A stretch of 64,000 nt of DNA, taken from Taenia hydatigena (lineage: Eukaryota; Platyhelminthes; Cestoda; Cyclophyllidea; Taeniidae). Positions 23,528-34,837 of this stretch are shown here, piece by piece. The position numbers and the translations under genes were made by a program. Below the pieces are notes generated by a model. It was not told the origin of the DNA, did not search any database, and was given only the letters and a program-made list of their open reading frames with translations. Within the stretch, counting starts at the first letter, position 1; each line of letters opens with the position of its first letter. The stretch lies in the NCBI GenBank assembly GCA_036345935.2, contig JADWOT020001342.1, positions 124,001 to 188,000 of the forward strand. Reading direction: 5' to 3'.

Positions 23528-23923
23528 GCACAACCTCGACCATGTTCGCTGTTTACCACCATTGCTGCGACCATCCCCACGGCTGCGCACACGGCGAACA
23601 CCATTGCGGCTTCTGCTCACACGGCCACGCACACGGCGACCAACATTGCGGCTTCTCCACAGACCACAATGCCAACTTCTGCCCACATTGTGAACCCTTC
23701 GCAACCTCACTCCACGGTGCCCACTTCCACGGATACGAGCATGACCAACTTCCCCATTCCATTTCTTTGGCTGTCTCCGCTTTCATTGAAACTGACTTGC
23801 GTGCTTTGGGGTGTCACCTTATATACTAGTCGTGCTTATTATCCTTTTAGCTCCATACTCGTGCTCGCTGATCTCCAACGTTGCTCTCGTGATTCCAAAT
23901 CTTTTGGGTGGTGGTTTAACTGA
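23528..23923 (+). CDS. Candidate mucin-like Thr/Ala/Ser-rich protein exon with hydrophobic C-terminal part, copy 1
   Basis: The frame is open from just after a stop at 23525-23527 to a stop at 23921-23923 (131 residues). Positions 23555-23740 encode a Thr/Ala/Ser/Pro-rich run (TTIAATIPTAAHTANTI, then AASAHTATHTAT, AASPQTTMPTSAH, STVPTSTDTS) with an internal repeat of 42 bp (14 residues, starting near 23588 and 23630). A hydrophobic stretch follows (FPIPFLWLSPLSLKL). Such a layout resembles a short O-glycosylated stalk followed by a membrane segment or GPI signal. Copy 2 (62282-62611) has no indel over the first 280 bases; by eye the differences fall about 11 at third, 8 at first and 5 at second codon positions of this frame. 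There is no in-frame start before 23669, so an upstream exon must supply the start; an acceptor-like AG lies at 23527-23528. A His/Cys-rich overlapping frame exists but fits the substitution pattern worse. Confidence 0.4.
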   Translation, partial: AQPRPCSLFTTIAATIPTAAHTANTIAASAHTATHTATNIAASPQTTMPTSAHIVNPSQPHSTVPTSTDTSMTNFPIPFLWLSPLSLKLTCVLWGVTLYTSRAYYPFSSILVLADLQRCSRDSKSFGWWFN

Positions 23924-24380
23924 TGTCTAGTCTGCGAATCGCAAGTGACTGACCAAGCCTAAACGCTCTTGTTGGTGAGAAAGCGGGCAAACGCTTCCAT
24001 GAGTAGTGACTGCCTTTGTCGATGTACAAGTCCCGGGGTACGGGCTGGTATCGAACTGTACCGAACCACTGAACCCGCTTTATGTATGCTCCGATGGGAT
24101 TCACGTTAAAAGAAAATAACCTATTAGCGTCAAATGATTTCTCAGCTGTGGGAAAATTGTCCTCCTAAGAGGTGTGCAGAGATTGGGCTTTATAGCACTC
24201 ACTGCGTGACGATGCAACAGCAAATCCAATAAGTGTGACCATAAGCACAACGGCTTTGGCTTTCTTTTCGGCTACATCACGTACTGACTACATTCACGGC
24301 CTCTTAGGCATTTCTCCCAATAGTGTAATTCTTTGTTCCCAATAACGGAGTTTACAACATTTTTCGTTTTCGTTTAATTC

Positions 24381-26035
24381 GTGCAAACCATACGCTGAGA
24401 TCGCGCATTATTCTGATGTAGTCTTCGTCCAAATTTACCTTTCTAACTGAATTTTGACCCTTTAGTCACATATAAATCGACAATGCTTAAAGTGCTACAA
24501 CCTGGTGCAATGAATCTTTAACGATGTTGCGCCAAACAATCACAATAAAAATAGAAAAGAACCTCACATCTTTGTAAAACTGGCTGTGCAGCTGCTCGAC
24601 AAGTAGGGAAGAACCTCCACAGACTAACGAACAAGCCAATTTATATGTTTTGCTTAAGAAAATGTCAATCTTTCCTGGCTCGATTTTAATGTTGTTGAGG
24701 TAATGCAGTAGACACATGGTTGTGGTGAACAAACGATGGCTAAAATCATTTTGTTTCCTGCTGCCATACTGTACAGCTGATAGCTTATGTTCATCACTCT
24801 CTAGATTTACTGATTTGAAACCTCTTTGATCGGTACGTTGAGGCCTCCTTGCGAAGCCTACAGACGACACCAGCAATTTCCAAATGCCTTTATCTATTGA
24901 CGTGCCAACTAGCTTTGATGACAGCCCCGTTATCATTCTTCTAGCCAATGCATTAGAGAAGCGGTGTTCATATTTTGTAAAGTTGCACCTTACACAGGTT
25001 TTTAGATTATAGACTGACCACAGCCTATTAAGTGAAAGAATTTAGTGATGGCTGGATAATCTGCCTCACCCACCTTAGCATGGGCAGCATAAGCTGCTTT
25101 GTAAGAACGGCCAGGCGATTTCACACAGGATAGAACTCGCTAGCGTTTTGCTACTCAAAGTTCATTTTCCTCGGCTTCGTATCATGCACATAGCAAATTG
25201 TGCGATGCCTATTTGGTCCTAATCATCGTACCCAAAATTGGCCTTTCTTAAATAAACTTTGCTTCAACTGTTGCATTCGCAAAATTAATTATGGCAAGAC
25301 TGAACACCGTTTTCAACTGCATGCAATTTGCATTTTACGCAACAACAACGAAATTGCGGTTCCCAGTTACTTTGTTTTTTAAATTAGTGCCACCCAGTGC
25401 CGATATTACTGGGCTATTTAAAAGCCGCTTACTGTCAGCGGCCGTTTCAAAGGCCTTTCATTTTCAGCGATGAAAACCCACAACAAATATGTGTTGCGTA
25501 GCGATTCGCATTTCACTTTACGCACGCTTGAAATATAATGTTGCTACCTAAACAAGGGTATAGTTCCAGGATTCAGTCGATATCAGTTTGAAAACTGGTA
25601 GCTACAATTGGAGTCGTTTGTGCGCTTTCAGCCATGCCGTTTACAGTTTAAACTGTGATCCATTTCCAAGTAGATTAATCTAGTTCTTCCTATCAGCGGT
25701 TAGGGAGACAAACTCGCTGCTGATACTTTGACAACCTGAACCGATATTGACGTGCCGGTCGGGAAGGTTGAAGCAGTAAAGAATAGACGCATGGAAAAAA
25801 ATCAGCAGAAGCATATAAGCGATCCGCTAACACGTCATAAGCAAAGGCGGCTACAATGTTGAGATGCATTAATGGTAATGATTAGGCTTGCAAATCGAGG
25901 AAAACTGAATATGTTGCAAAACTGTTTGCGTTATGCTTTCTCATTCGGATACACTTATGCGTGCGCCCCAGGTTTACGCTTCTTTTACCCATCACGTATC
26001 ATGAATAATGCAGATGAGATGGAGAATGTGTCGCA
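24381..26035. other. No supported gene
   Basis: A minus-strand frame of 153 residues at 24487-24948 is the second-longest in the window, but that length is expected once or so by chance in 64 kb and I recognise no domain in it. No second copy exists in the window to test it. Confidence 0.4.
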
Positions 26036-26178
26036 TCAGTGCTGCTCACTGATTCGCTGCAGCGTGACAGCCTCCTCCATTTCTGTTTCATCAACCAGGA
26101 GATGCTTTCTACTTAATAATCTCTCCTTTAGGATCCGTTCAAACTCAAGCTCGAGAGCAGAGCCGCCGATTGTGAATG
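26036..26178 (-). CDS. Possible terminal exon: Glu/Leu-rich helical C-terminus, unknown family
   Basis: On the minus strand a good acceptor (TGTTTTGCAG, AG at plus positions 26179-26180) is followed by a frame open to a TGA at 26036-26038. It encodes FTIGGSALELEFERILKERL, then LSRKHLLVDETEMEEAVTLQ and RISEQH. The heptad-like spacing of Leu/Ile with Glu, Lys and Arg suggests an alpha-helix or coiled coil at a C-terminus. The open frame extends back to 26206. I could not find the preceding exon with confidence; the next minus-strand sequence at 26255-26510 is part of a diverged duplication. Family unknown. Confidence 0.28.
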
Positions 26179-26254
26179 CTGCAAAACACTGTTTTAAGTC
26201 CCGTAGTTAGGCATCTTACACTAAGAATGTGTTTGCATCTCTCTGACTGTGATA

Positions 26255-26510
26255 ATATTGGTGAACCCACAACGTGTCTGCCACGTTGCAGCCAGTGTGA
26301 TTGACTCTTACTAACCGGCTCTCTGGCATGTGACTGCACTGTAATGCTTCGCAAAGTTATTCAAGCATGTGAGCCAACTAACTGATGCTAATAATTCTCC
26401 ACTGACTGAAGGACTGCTTTACAATGTCTGAGGTCTTCAAACTGGTATGTGCATGCACAATTGAAATTGACATGCACTAACACAAGGCTAATTGGATCCA
26501 CCTGGAATAG
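26255..26510. repeat. Diverged direct duplication, copy 1 (partner 28755-28985)
   Basis: Shared landmarks in order: ACAACGTGTCTGCCACGTT (ACAACTTGTCTGCCACGTT in the partner), GAGTGGTTCTTA versus GATTGACTCTTA, AAGTTATTCAAGCATG versus AAGTTATCCAAGCATG, and GACTGAAGGACTGC versus GGTTGAAGGGCTAC. The copies lie 2.5 kb apart in direct orientation. On the minus strand both keep one frame open over about 30 codons around ACTGGC...AACGTGGCAGAC, but copy 2 then has a stop. Too diverged to say whether it was coding. Confidence 0.7.
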
Positions 26511-28754
26511 CAGAATGGAGACTATTAACCAAACCTCAGACTTGGACTACCAATAATTCTTCTTATAGTGTTTTGCATATTAATGGCGAGACGAAAGACT
26601 TGCTTCAGCGTGTCTTACCGACCAGATCCAGTCACCTTATTAAAAGCGCGTGCATTGTTGTACAACAGGATGGCATCGCATGTGGCAGCAAAGCCTGTTT
26701 CGCGGTTCGGGCAAAATATACCGCGTGCATGTGCATTGCCGGCGGTAAAACGAAAGGCTGATACATTTGTTGTGGTTCAGCATCATTTATTCCACGCAAG
26801 CACTTAATGGAACTCTAAGTGCAGGTGCATCACGTTGTGGTTCAGCAGAGGCATGGCAATATTTGCGGAACACAAAAGATTCCAGCAGGCCACAAAAAAT
26901 TGGGTCTGCAAAGACACAGACCATAATCGTTATGCGCAAAGTGAGTGAGTACATAGCTGAATGTGTGAGAAAGTAAGTGCTTTCCATGTTTGGGTGACCG
27001 TTCTCACTCCCCAAACTAAGCGCAGTCCATCCACAAATTAGTGGTGCTGGCTCTTGCAGCATCAAACGTCTCTGCCTTTAGCAAAGGAATGTAAAAGCAT
27101 CACAACGTGCTTTTTGACTTGCTTTTATCAGCAGACTCCGTTTGGACGATGCCAAATCGCTACTTAATTCAACCGTGTCTGATTCCTTGCATGTTGCTTG
27201 TTGACTGTGTAGACGACGTTGCTACTTACGGTCGTAGAGTGCAAGCAGGCATACATGAAGTTAGGCGTGATTGTGGTGAGTAATTCTAGCGTATTGACCT
27301 ATTTTATTCAATTTGATTTTCAGTGTTTAACAAGCATTAGGCGTCGCTGCTAACTGCTAACTCAAGTGCCGGGATTTCCCGCTTTCCCGACCACATAATG
27401 AAAGCATCCTTAGTATTGGTCTAGCATTACAGGTACTTCACCAGGACCATGCCACCTTAAAACTAAGAGTGAAACCAAGAGTTATACATGCATTCCATTT
27501 GCAAGATCAGCAACTGTGAATAACACCACTAGCCGACAGGACGCCTTTCATTTCGGATTGGCAAGGTCGACATATTCTTGAGTTAGTCGAAATTGTACGA
27601 ACCTCCCCGTATTTACCTCCCCGCTCTCCACAATCCGGATCAGTCCGCAGACTCAAGTCACTTCTTGTTTTGCCTTTATTAGTTATGCACATTGTTTGTA
27701 AGACGGTGGCATCAACATAGGTCAACTTGGCAACTGAATCACGTCGCCTTGGTACTTCAGTCAAGGGAAGGTATTCGTACATTGCCTTGCCATTCGACGT
27801 ATTGCATTTGGCAGCATTATGTGCAATGCAATCCACGGAAGCGCGCCTTTGGGTGCGCAATCGTTGAGGCGCGTTCCATTGAATAAGATGGAATTCAGTG
27901 GGAGCAGATTGGTGGCGCAAATGGCAAAGCCAATTCATAAAGTGCACTTTAAGAACAAATAACTGAAACGACAATGCTAGCGATTTTATCGGGACATTGC
28001 AAATTGATATTATTGCATGTAAAGCTTTTACTTTAGAGTTTTGTCACCTTAACTTCGCATGTGATCGAATGCAGGTAACATTTCCCTATCACGCCGTCGT
28101 ATTAGAATTGAATTTAGACCCATTGTTTGATGCATAGTTGTTCACTTCTCTCTGTGAATCGAAGGATAACACTTGACACTCACTGACGCATAATACCAAT
28201 AAGGATGTTTTGAGCGTGGCCGGCGTTGTATTTTATTCAAACTTCGACACATGTCTTTGTGGCAACCTTCTCAATGAGTTAATCTATTGGCACTGAGCTG
28301 TCAAATTTCATCACTGGTCCGTAGCAGCCAGCTTTAATTGTCAGTGACCCAGATAGTTTTCCGAATTGCTTGATTTACTGCAGAATATTTTACTGAAACT
28401 CCAGCGAAGCAGTGCACCGACTCTAATGGCGATATTATAACAGGTTTTCTAATAGCTTAAGGTATCCACTTTCTTGATGTCACAGAACAGTCATCCGCAC
28501 TAATTGGCAGCATTGTTCACCCAGGTGCAGTTCATTCCAAGGAATGTAAACTTGATTATGGTGATTGAGGAGGGGATAACTGATGCTCTTATTATTTGGG
28601 CTTACCATTCAAAGTGGATATCCGCGCCGCTGTGTTTCATATACCCATGCATAACTTAGCCGGGATGTTATTCCTAACTTATCACTGATTGAGTCTCTGC
28701 GAGTAGATGTTTAACGACTCATCCATCGCCTTTCTCTCCACCCGTAAATGCAAC
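26511..28754. other. No supported gene
   Basis: Overlapping open frames occur on both strands at 26.5-27.1 kb and a 155-residue minus-strand frame at 27507-27974 (the longest in the window). None shows a domain I recognise and length alone is within chance. No repeat partner was seen. Confidence 0.4.
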
Positions 28755-28985
28755 AATAACCTTACAACTTGTCTGCCACGTTAGAGCCAGTTTGAGTGGT
28801 TCTTATTGACCGCCTTCCAATCATGCATTGGCATTGTGATCTTGCACGAAGTTATCCAAGCATGATGGTGAACCTGTTACCACTGAAGCAAATTCTCTAT
28901 GGGTTGAAGGGCTACTCGTTTGCTTATTAACTGCAGTGGTGAGCATTGGTATACTGAATCATAAGGCTGATTCAATCAACTTAAA
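28755..28985. repeat. Diverged direct duplication, copy 2 (partner 26255-26510)
   Basis: This is the partner of the segment at 26255-26510; see that entry for the shared landmarks. Homology fades out on both sides. Confidence 0.7.
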
Positions 28986-30935
28986 GTAACGGGTCAAAAA
29001 GTCCTCTTCATTGCTAATTTTATTTTTACTTAATAGTTACAGGATGGAGGTTCCAACTCAGGTCAGTTCGCCGAATGCGTCTCCCTGTTCTTGTAGATTG
29101 AACTCGTAGGAGTGCTTGTGTATTGTGTTGCCATGTGTTGAATCGGCATTCGATAGCAAGGGTCTGATTAGACTCACTGTCAAGGACGTTGCGTAAATAT
29201 GTCTTATCAGATCCAATTTTCAGAGGTGGAATTGGCTGTGTTAAGTAGAATTTCGTCTCCTGACACAGTCTGCGTGATCTTTACGCTGATTAGCCCATGT
29301 AGGTTAGTTAGCTTAATAAATACACCCGATTTTGGTTTATGGTAGAAGTTGGCGCTGTCGTTCGCCATTGAGTCATGTGCCTTTAGGTCGAAAATGTCTT
29401 TATTCATTCTCAACTGACTGACACTCTCTAATTGGAAAAGTAAGCTAGCCGAATCTCTGACAATTTAATTTGCCCCTCATTTGTGCTTGATCTATTCTCT
29501 TTATATAACGACTGAGGTATGCACGCGTTTCCTGTGCAAACGATAGCAAGTAAAACTATATTGACGGAAATCTAGTGCTAGGCATGGCAGTGCTTCAGTT
29601 CACTCATTAAAATGACTCAAATATGGTAGCGCCACCTCGCTCTCTACTTATTAACTTCAAGTAGACGTAGGGATTCATTTCGAATTACGTTCTTAGTGCG
29701 ACGACAGCTTCGCAGAATTTGCGCCGCCAGGCGCCTGGCGCGAACACATGTGCTTACGCCACAACCTTGGTCTACCATCCATTTCAAATATCACCTTTAT
29801 AAATAAAGGGTTTCGCATATACTAGAAAAGTGGCAGGTAAATGGAATGAAGTAAGGTTAGCATTTCATATGACACCTTCGATGCCTTAAGACAGAAAAGT
29901 GTTGAATTTTGATTAACCAAATTTTTAATCACCCTAGGAAATGGAATACAAATCAACGGGCCTGCCAATTTACCATTCCTTGTTCCAAACCAGCAATGTC
30001 ACTGCATTTGAAAGTCTGTCTGCATACTGCAATCAGCAACTGACATTAAAGAGGCTAGCCCAATGATTAAAACCAAAACGACCTTGTAGCCAAGATCAAG
30101 AGCTAAACAACAGCCATTACATTATTAATCCTTATCTCTCTTCCCACGTCAGCCATCATAAAGTATTCTTCAGCTATCCATGCCGATTGTCAGAGTTCTT
30201 CGCAACTGGGGTAATGCTTAACCGCAGTGTAGATAATTACTCTCAAAATTGATATAATCTGACATTTTGTACTGTATGGCGTCCAAATGAGAAAAAGAGA
30301 AATTTTGTTAACATAGTTAGCCATGGGAACACTGGCATTGAAGAAGTGTTGCCTTCCTTAGGATAAGGTGATGCTCGCGCTGAATGCTATATGCTTAATA
30401 CACAGCGAACCTTGATGCTACTGGCATGGCTTGGGGCCAACCCAAACAGCTTAGGCACAATGCCAAAGACCCAAAGTGATTTTCGCTTATAAACTAATAG
30501 GCAAACACTCGATGCAACGCATTTCCACAGGCGGTGGTTAAGCAAAGAGAAAATTAAAAGCGAAAGAATTCGCACTCTTGGCCATGGATGAACTTTTACT
30601 ATAATAGCTTCCAAGTTTCAAATAAACGTTACAATCTTTAATACTTTCAAATAGAATTTATGGAAATGTGTGACTTGAATTACTGAAGGAGAAATGGGTG
30701 AGATACATTCTTGCAGGTCATTTTTCCTTAAGCATTAACTTCATATGTGAAAATGGAATAGCGATTCATCCTCGCTGAGGTCTTAATTGTAGTATTTTGA
30801 GGGACGCAAGACACAGAGACCAACAGGAACAGTTTTGAGCAGTGACGGTGGGATCGAATTGGTAAGGAATGATGAATCGGACTGCGATTTATCTAAATAT
30901 TTGTCTACAACAAGCAAGTGACCGGACACGAATGA
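28986..30935. other. No supported gene; a perfect GC palindrome at 29725-29740
   Basis: I see no coding sequence I can support. The only striking feature is the 16-base perfect palindrome CGCCAGGCGCCTGGCG at 29725-29740, in an otherwise A+T-rich context. Confidence 0.4.
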
Positions 30936-31199
30936 GCAGGAAGTGAAGTGCCGCTTGACACCCTCTTAGATGGTATTCGACTCCCTCAAATGGGTGCGAC
31001 ACTACTTCCTACCTTAATCATTCAGTTGCTTAGAAACTTTGATGACCCGTACAGTTATTTCGCAGATGTTTTATACACATCTGGTTGTTACGATAGGCCC
31101 CTTGAGATGTTTTTGCATGTCCTGCGGTTTCACAATTATTACTTAGCATTGCAGAAATTAGGCTTGTGTATGCATGCGGCTCGACAATTTATTGTTTAA
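30936..31199 (+). CDS. Possible exon: Leu/Tyr-rich helical peptide, unknown family
   Basis: The frame is open for 87 residues from after a stop at 30933 to a stop at 31197. It reads SEVPLDTLLDGIRLPQMG, ATLLPTLIIQLLRNFDDPYS, YFADVLYTSGCYDRPLEMFL, then HVLRFHNYYLALQKLGL. The composition is that of a folded alpha-helical protein. A GT at about 31166 (CTTGTGTATG) and a T-rich tract ending TTTTCAG at 31236 would define an intron of about 70 bases, after which a frame reads VLFVSKWKMKGYAQM. This model is plausible for short-intron genomes but unproven. I recognise no family. Confidence 0.25.
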   Translation, partial: AGSEVPLDTLLDGIRLPQMGATLLPTLIIQLLRNFDDPYSYFADVLYTSGCYDRPLEMFLHVLRFHNYYLALQKLGLCMHAARQFIV

Positions 31200-34100
31200 A
31201 TGAACCTATTTCTTAGCCATTGTTGTTGATTTTCAGGGTCTTATTTGTTTCGAAGTGGAAAATGAAGGGATATGCACAAATGATTGGGACAGCCGATCAA
31301 GATCGTGAAAATCTGGCATTGGCTTGTTTACATTTCGACGCCTTTACCACCTCGAACACTTGCATTCCCAAGGGTGTCACTTTCAATTCTCATCTTGGCC
31401 GCTTCGAAATTTTTAGTTATGGATTGCTTTGGACCAGCCGCACACCCATGCAATCGTTCCAATACTAGTAGGCAGGAGTAAGTAGTATTCTTTTGAGCCT
31501 CGGAGCTTAGAACTGCACTAGAGGCAAAACTGAGCCCTAAAGAACATCACTATTCACTTGCTAAGTTGCCTGTCAGTCTCTTCAATATAATTGTCTATAG
31601 TTGTAGGATAAATAATAGGCTTCTCGCCCCAGGTTCATGGCTTTTACAAATGCTAATTGCAGATCATGAGCTGCTTTCGCCGCAAACTTCTTGCAGGATA
31701 ACGAGTTGACCCAAATCGCTACTGTTCTACGATGAACGACCTTACACACTTGCGAAATTGGGGCGCTTTTGAACTCTGCACATCCTATCAAAGTAGGTAT
31801 GGCGCTGACGATGTCCGAATATATGCTGTGTCTGCGCTTCTTCCACGAAAATGATCAAATTCGCAGACATGGAATCTGGTTCCAATTGTTCAGTAGAGGT
31901 GAGAGGTTATTTAATATGCGAAAAAGATATAGCTGGAATCAAAACAATTTATCTTCGTTGAGTCCCATTTAACTCTATATCACATTACCTCAGTCCTGTG
32001 ATGAATTATACATCGAGTCTGATTTTAGCGATATGCGCTACCTGAGTTTGTCATAGTCTTGCATAGAGACTGCGATAAACGTAACATTGGTGACTTAGGT
32101 GGAATTTCGCATTAAGAGTTGCACTCAAAATTATCTACTCATCCTAGTAGGTGCATGCATTAGTACTCCTTTTAATGATAAGGTTGCCGAATAACAGAGA
32201 TAGCAGAACCTTGTACCTAAGGACGAAAGTTCCAACTGCATTTAAACTAAGAGGCTAAAATAGTCTAGCTGTCATCTTAGTTTACCACACCTATGTCCGC
32301 TGATTGATTTGGTTCATGCCAGTGAGAATGTTGTTGAATAAGAGAAACTTGTCCAGCATGTGATTTTAAGCGACTAGAACGAGGGTTGAAATATCTGCAG
32401 GGAAAGCCTACATTACGCTTTTGAAGGCCTTGTTACACCTTTGCAACTCCTAAAGTGGCGTTTTCTAGGCTTAAGCGAACATCGCTTAGGCGTTACTTGT
32501 GAGTCTGATTCAAGCGTGCTTATTGCGCAGCTACTAGCCACCTTTACTAATTACGCTTAGTCCTTCCCTTACTGTTCTTCTCCTTATCAGCTCTCAAAAG
32601 ACCCAGATTATACAGCTGCTAAAATCACGCTAAGATAGTGCAAAAAGGCACATAACTGCCCTCACCGAAGCAATTTGCAACCTTTAAATTCTTTGGCAGA
32701 ATCAATAAACAAACAAGTTGAGAGAAGGAAGCTTTCAGCGATTACTGGCATGTCGCTATTAACATCAATAGTAGTTTTCAGTATCTGCTACATTTTTTAC
32801 GAAAATAATTTAGAGAGGAGGTCGCGGTGTGGTTAAAGTTTATTTAAATCACCTAACGCTGGGTTCTGGGTGATTGGCAGGACTTGAAATTACACTCGGC
32901 TAGCACTGAAACCCGCGGCAGGCTCTGAATGACTTCGTCAGTGTCCAAAGGTTTTACTAACGGGATGCTTTTAGGCTTCTCTTCCACCTAGTGTCTTAGT
33001 CATCCAAAATCCTCAACTTCGATTTCCTTTCCTAATTTGCCTCTTGCATCTTCTTACACTCGATGATTTCAGTAAACTGATTCTCTTTACTTCTTCTACC
33101 TTTCTCTCTCCCAACCCGTCCTCTATTCCTCCTCTGCCATTTTTCTGGCTATCTCTCTCACCTTATTTACTCTACATTCTCTAACAATAGGCATGTCATA
33201 ATGGCACTTGAGTACAACATTTGGACGGCATCGCACTACGGTGTTACGAATCTAATTCCTGACCTCGTACCGAGATACAAAATTCAGCTTCATTGCAAGC
33301 ATTAAAGAAGACCTTAGAGTCCACTCATCAATTCGCGCAGGCCTTCTGGGTATGCTTAATAACCAGCATTTATACCAAAAGTCCGGCTGCCACTCTAATT
33401 TTTATTCCTTCCATGCACAACTCGGTTGTCAATCGTCGATTCTTTGTAACTACACAGCTGAGTTACAAAGGTGTGGATGGTTCAATCGTGTTGGTAAATA
33501 ACTTTTGAATGGACGCAATCAGAGCACAATAAATATTTGGAGGTTAAGGCACGTTGTATCAACTGATGAAGTGGAATGCACCCATGCAAAAAATTTTACC
33601 CTGAGTTCATTCTCCAATTTGATGGAAATCCACGGGTTCTTAGGTTATCGTGCCTTTAATCGTGCATGCATTTATGACTTTACCGATTCGAGCAGTAAAC
33701 GCAATTGCCTAATAGTACTTGCTTTTCGACAAATAAATGAGTAGCACATGCTTCACAATGTGCAATCGTATATATTGGTAACTACTTTGCCCACCTGTTA
33801 GCTAGCGACTGGACCCTTCTACACCTATATAGAGAAAGCTAGACGATTTGCTACACATCTGCGCAAATTTTATAAAACTACTTTTAAGTTGACTCATTAG
33901 CAGCCTTTAGTAAACATTTTCATTAAAACTGAGGTTGGCACGATATGCGATAAATACACGTGATTGCAACCAACCGAGTTAAAACTGCCTGTACAATAGT
34001 AGCCTGCCTGTTGCGCTAGCGCATGATCGCAGCCATGCAGTACTATGATTAGGAATTATAAAAGCCATCCACTACAGACAACCCATTTGTGTCCCAACTT

Positions 34101-34229
34101 TTGAGTAAAATTAAAAGTCGTGTTGATCCATATGAACTGCGGCATCTTTCGACTGAACACACGGAATGAGGCACATAAAACTCGTAAACTGCATACTAAG
34201 CAAATTTAAGTAAAGTTTGAGCAAGGCTC
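31200..34229. other. No supported gene; pyrimidine-rich tract at about 33020-33182
   Basis: The plus strand is CT-rich from about 33020 to 33182, with long runs such as CTTCTTCTACCTTTCTCTCT. It resembles in composition the pyrimidine-rich end of the SINE-like element bodies but I could not align it to them. Nothing else is supported. Confidence 0.4.
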
Positions 34230-34395
34230 AAAAATTTAGACCCACTTGAAATAAATAGTTGTCATGAGTGTAGGGAAGATAGGTAACGAAATCACAATAG
34301 CAAAAGGTGAAGGTCCTTAATGAGGAATGAAAAGCCAACAACACTACCCAAAAATCAACAAAGATCATCTCCAAAAAAGCGGCCTGAAGAACTAC

Positions 34396-34499
34396 CTGCA
34401 AATGTTGCCTTCGTGCATTATTTAAGTCTACTTCTGAATAAAGCTTAATGCCAAGCAGCACCTGTGAATCAAAGTAAATATTTGCATCTAGAATAACAG
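34396..34499 (-). CDS. Splice-bounded exon of 104 bases, copy 1 (probably of a decayed gene)
   Basis: On the minus strand the block starts after AAATGCAG and ends CTGCAG before GTAGTT. Copy 2 (39192-39295) has exactly the same length, the same acceptor (GATGCAG) and donor (CAG followed by GTGGTT), and no indel. Frame phase is 2 bases plus 34 codons. Copy 1 reads ANIYFDSQVLLGIKLYSEVD and ARRQHLQ; copy 2 reads TNIYFECKG, FSPKLFLDVD, ARKWRLQ. Most differences are replacements, so one copy at least is unconstrained. The family is not recognised. Confidence 0.4.
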
Positions 34500-34837
34500 C
34501 TGCATTTGATCGTTATCTGGAATTTAAAAGGTCATGCGAATTATAATTGGAGCTTATCAACAAAGCCCAAGTGTTAAACTAGCTACCTTTGCCTCTGAAA
34601 ATCTAAGCTGCGTAACTAAAATTTATGTTAACTCACGCTAGCACCTTTGATAGACTAATATGCAGTGACAATTTCAAATTTCCATCCTCGTGCTGCAATG
34701 CCAAAAGATGGGCGCTGCATTGCCCAAGATTTATTTAAACAGTTTTCTGCACTGCGAATGAACTCAATCTAGGCATGTGATCTGTGTAATGAGAAGTAAT
34801 TATTACCTAGGTTGATTCGTGAAATTGGAGTTTTCAG

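Larger units (their letters stand above)
19996..24380 (+). repeat. Duplicated locus, copy 1 (partner 60305-63160)
   Basis: Long collinear homology to 60305-63160, same orientation. Matched blocks in order: 19996-20110 with 60305-60440; 20200-20395 with 60525-60716; 21120-21290 with 61270-61450; 22690-22830 with 61450-61590; 22850-23120 with 61600-61880; 23160-23400 with 61895-62150; 23430-23840 with 62190-62660; 23940-24380 with 62720-63160. Most blocks differ at a large fraction of bases with small indels, so the duplication is old. One block, 23528-23830, is nearly identical. Copy 1 has about 1.4 kb more than copy 2 between 21290 and 22690. Collinearity over several kb with conserved order points to a segmental or gene duplication, not a short transposon. 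Confidence 0.92.

Noticed and set aside
23553..23786. Trp/Cys-rich minus-strand open frame over the conserved block
   Set aside because: It is the reverse complement of the Thr/Ala-rich frame; differences between copies do not concentrate at its third positions.
24487..24948. 153-residue minus-strand open frame just after the duplicated locus
   Set aside because: Length is within chance, no domain is recognised, and it lies outside the conserved homology with copy 2, so there is nothing to test it with.
27507..27974. Longest open frame in the window (155 residues, minus strand)
   Set aside because: At this base composition a frame of this length is expected about once by chance in 64 kb on six frames. 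It has no recognised domain, no splice context and no second copy.
33020..33182. Pyrimidine-rich tract as a third SINE-like copy
   Set aside because: Similar composition only; no tRNA head and no shared body landmarks could be aligned.
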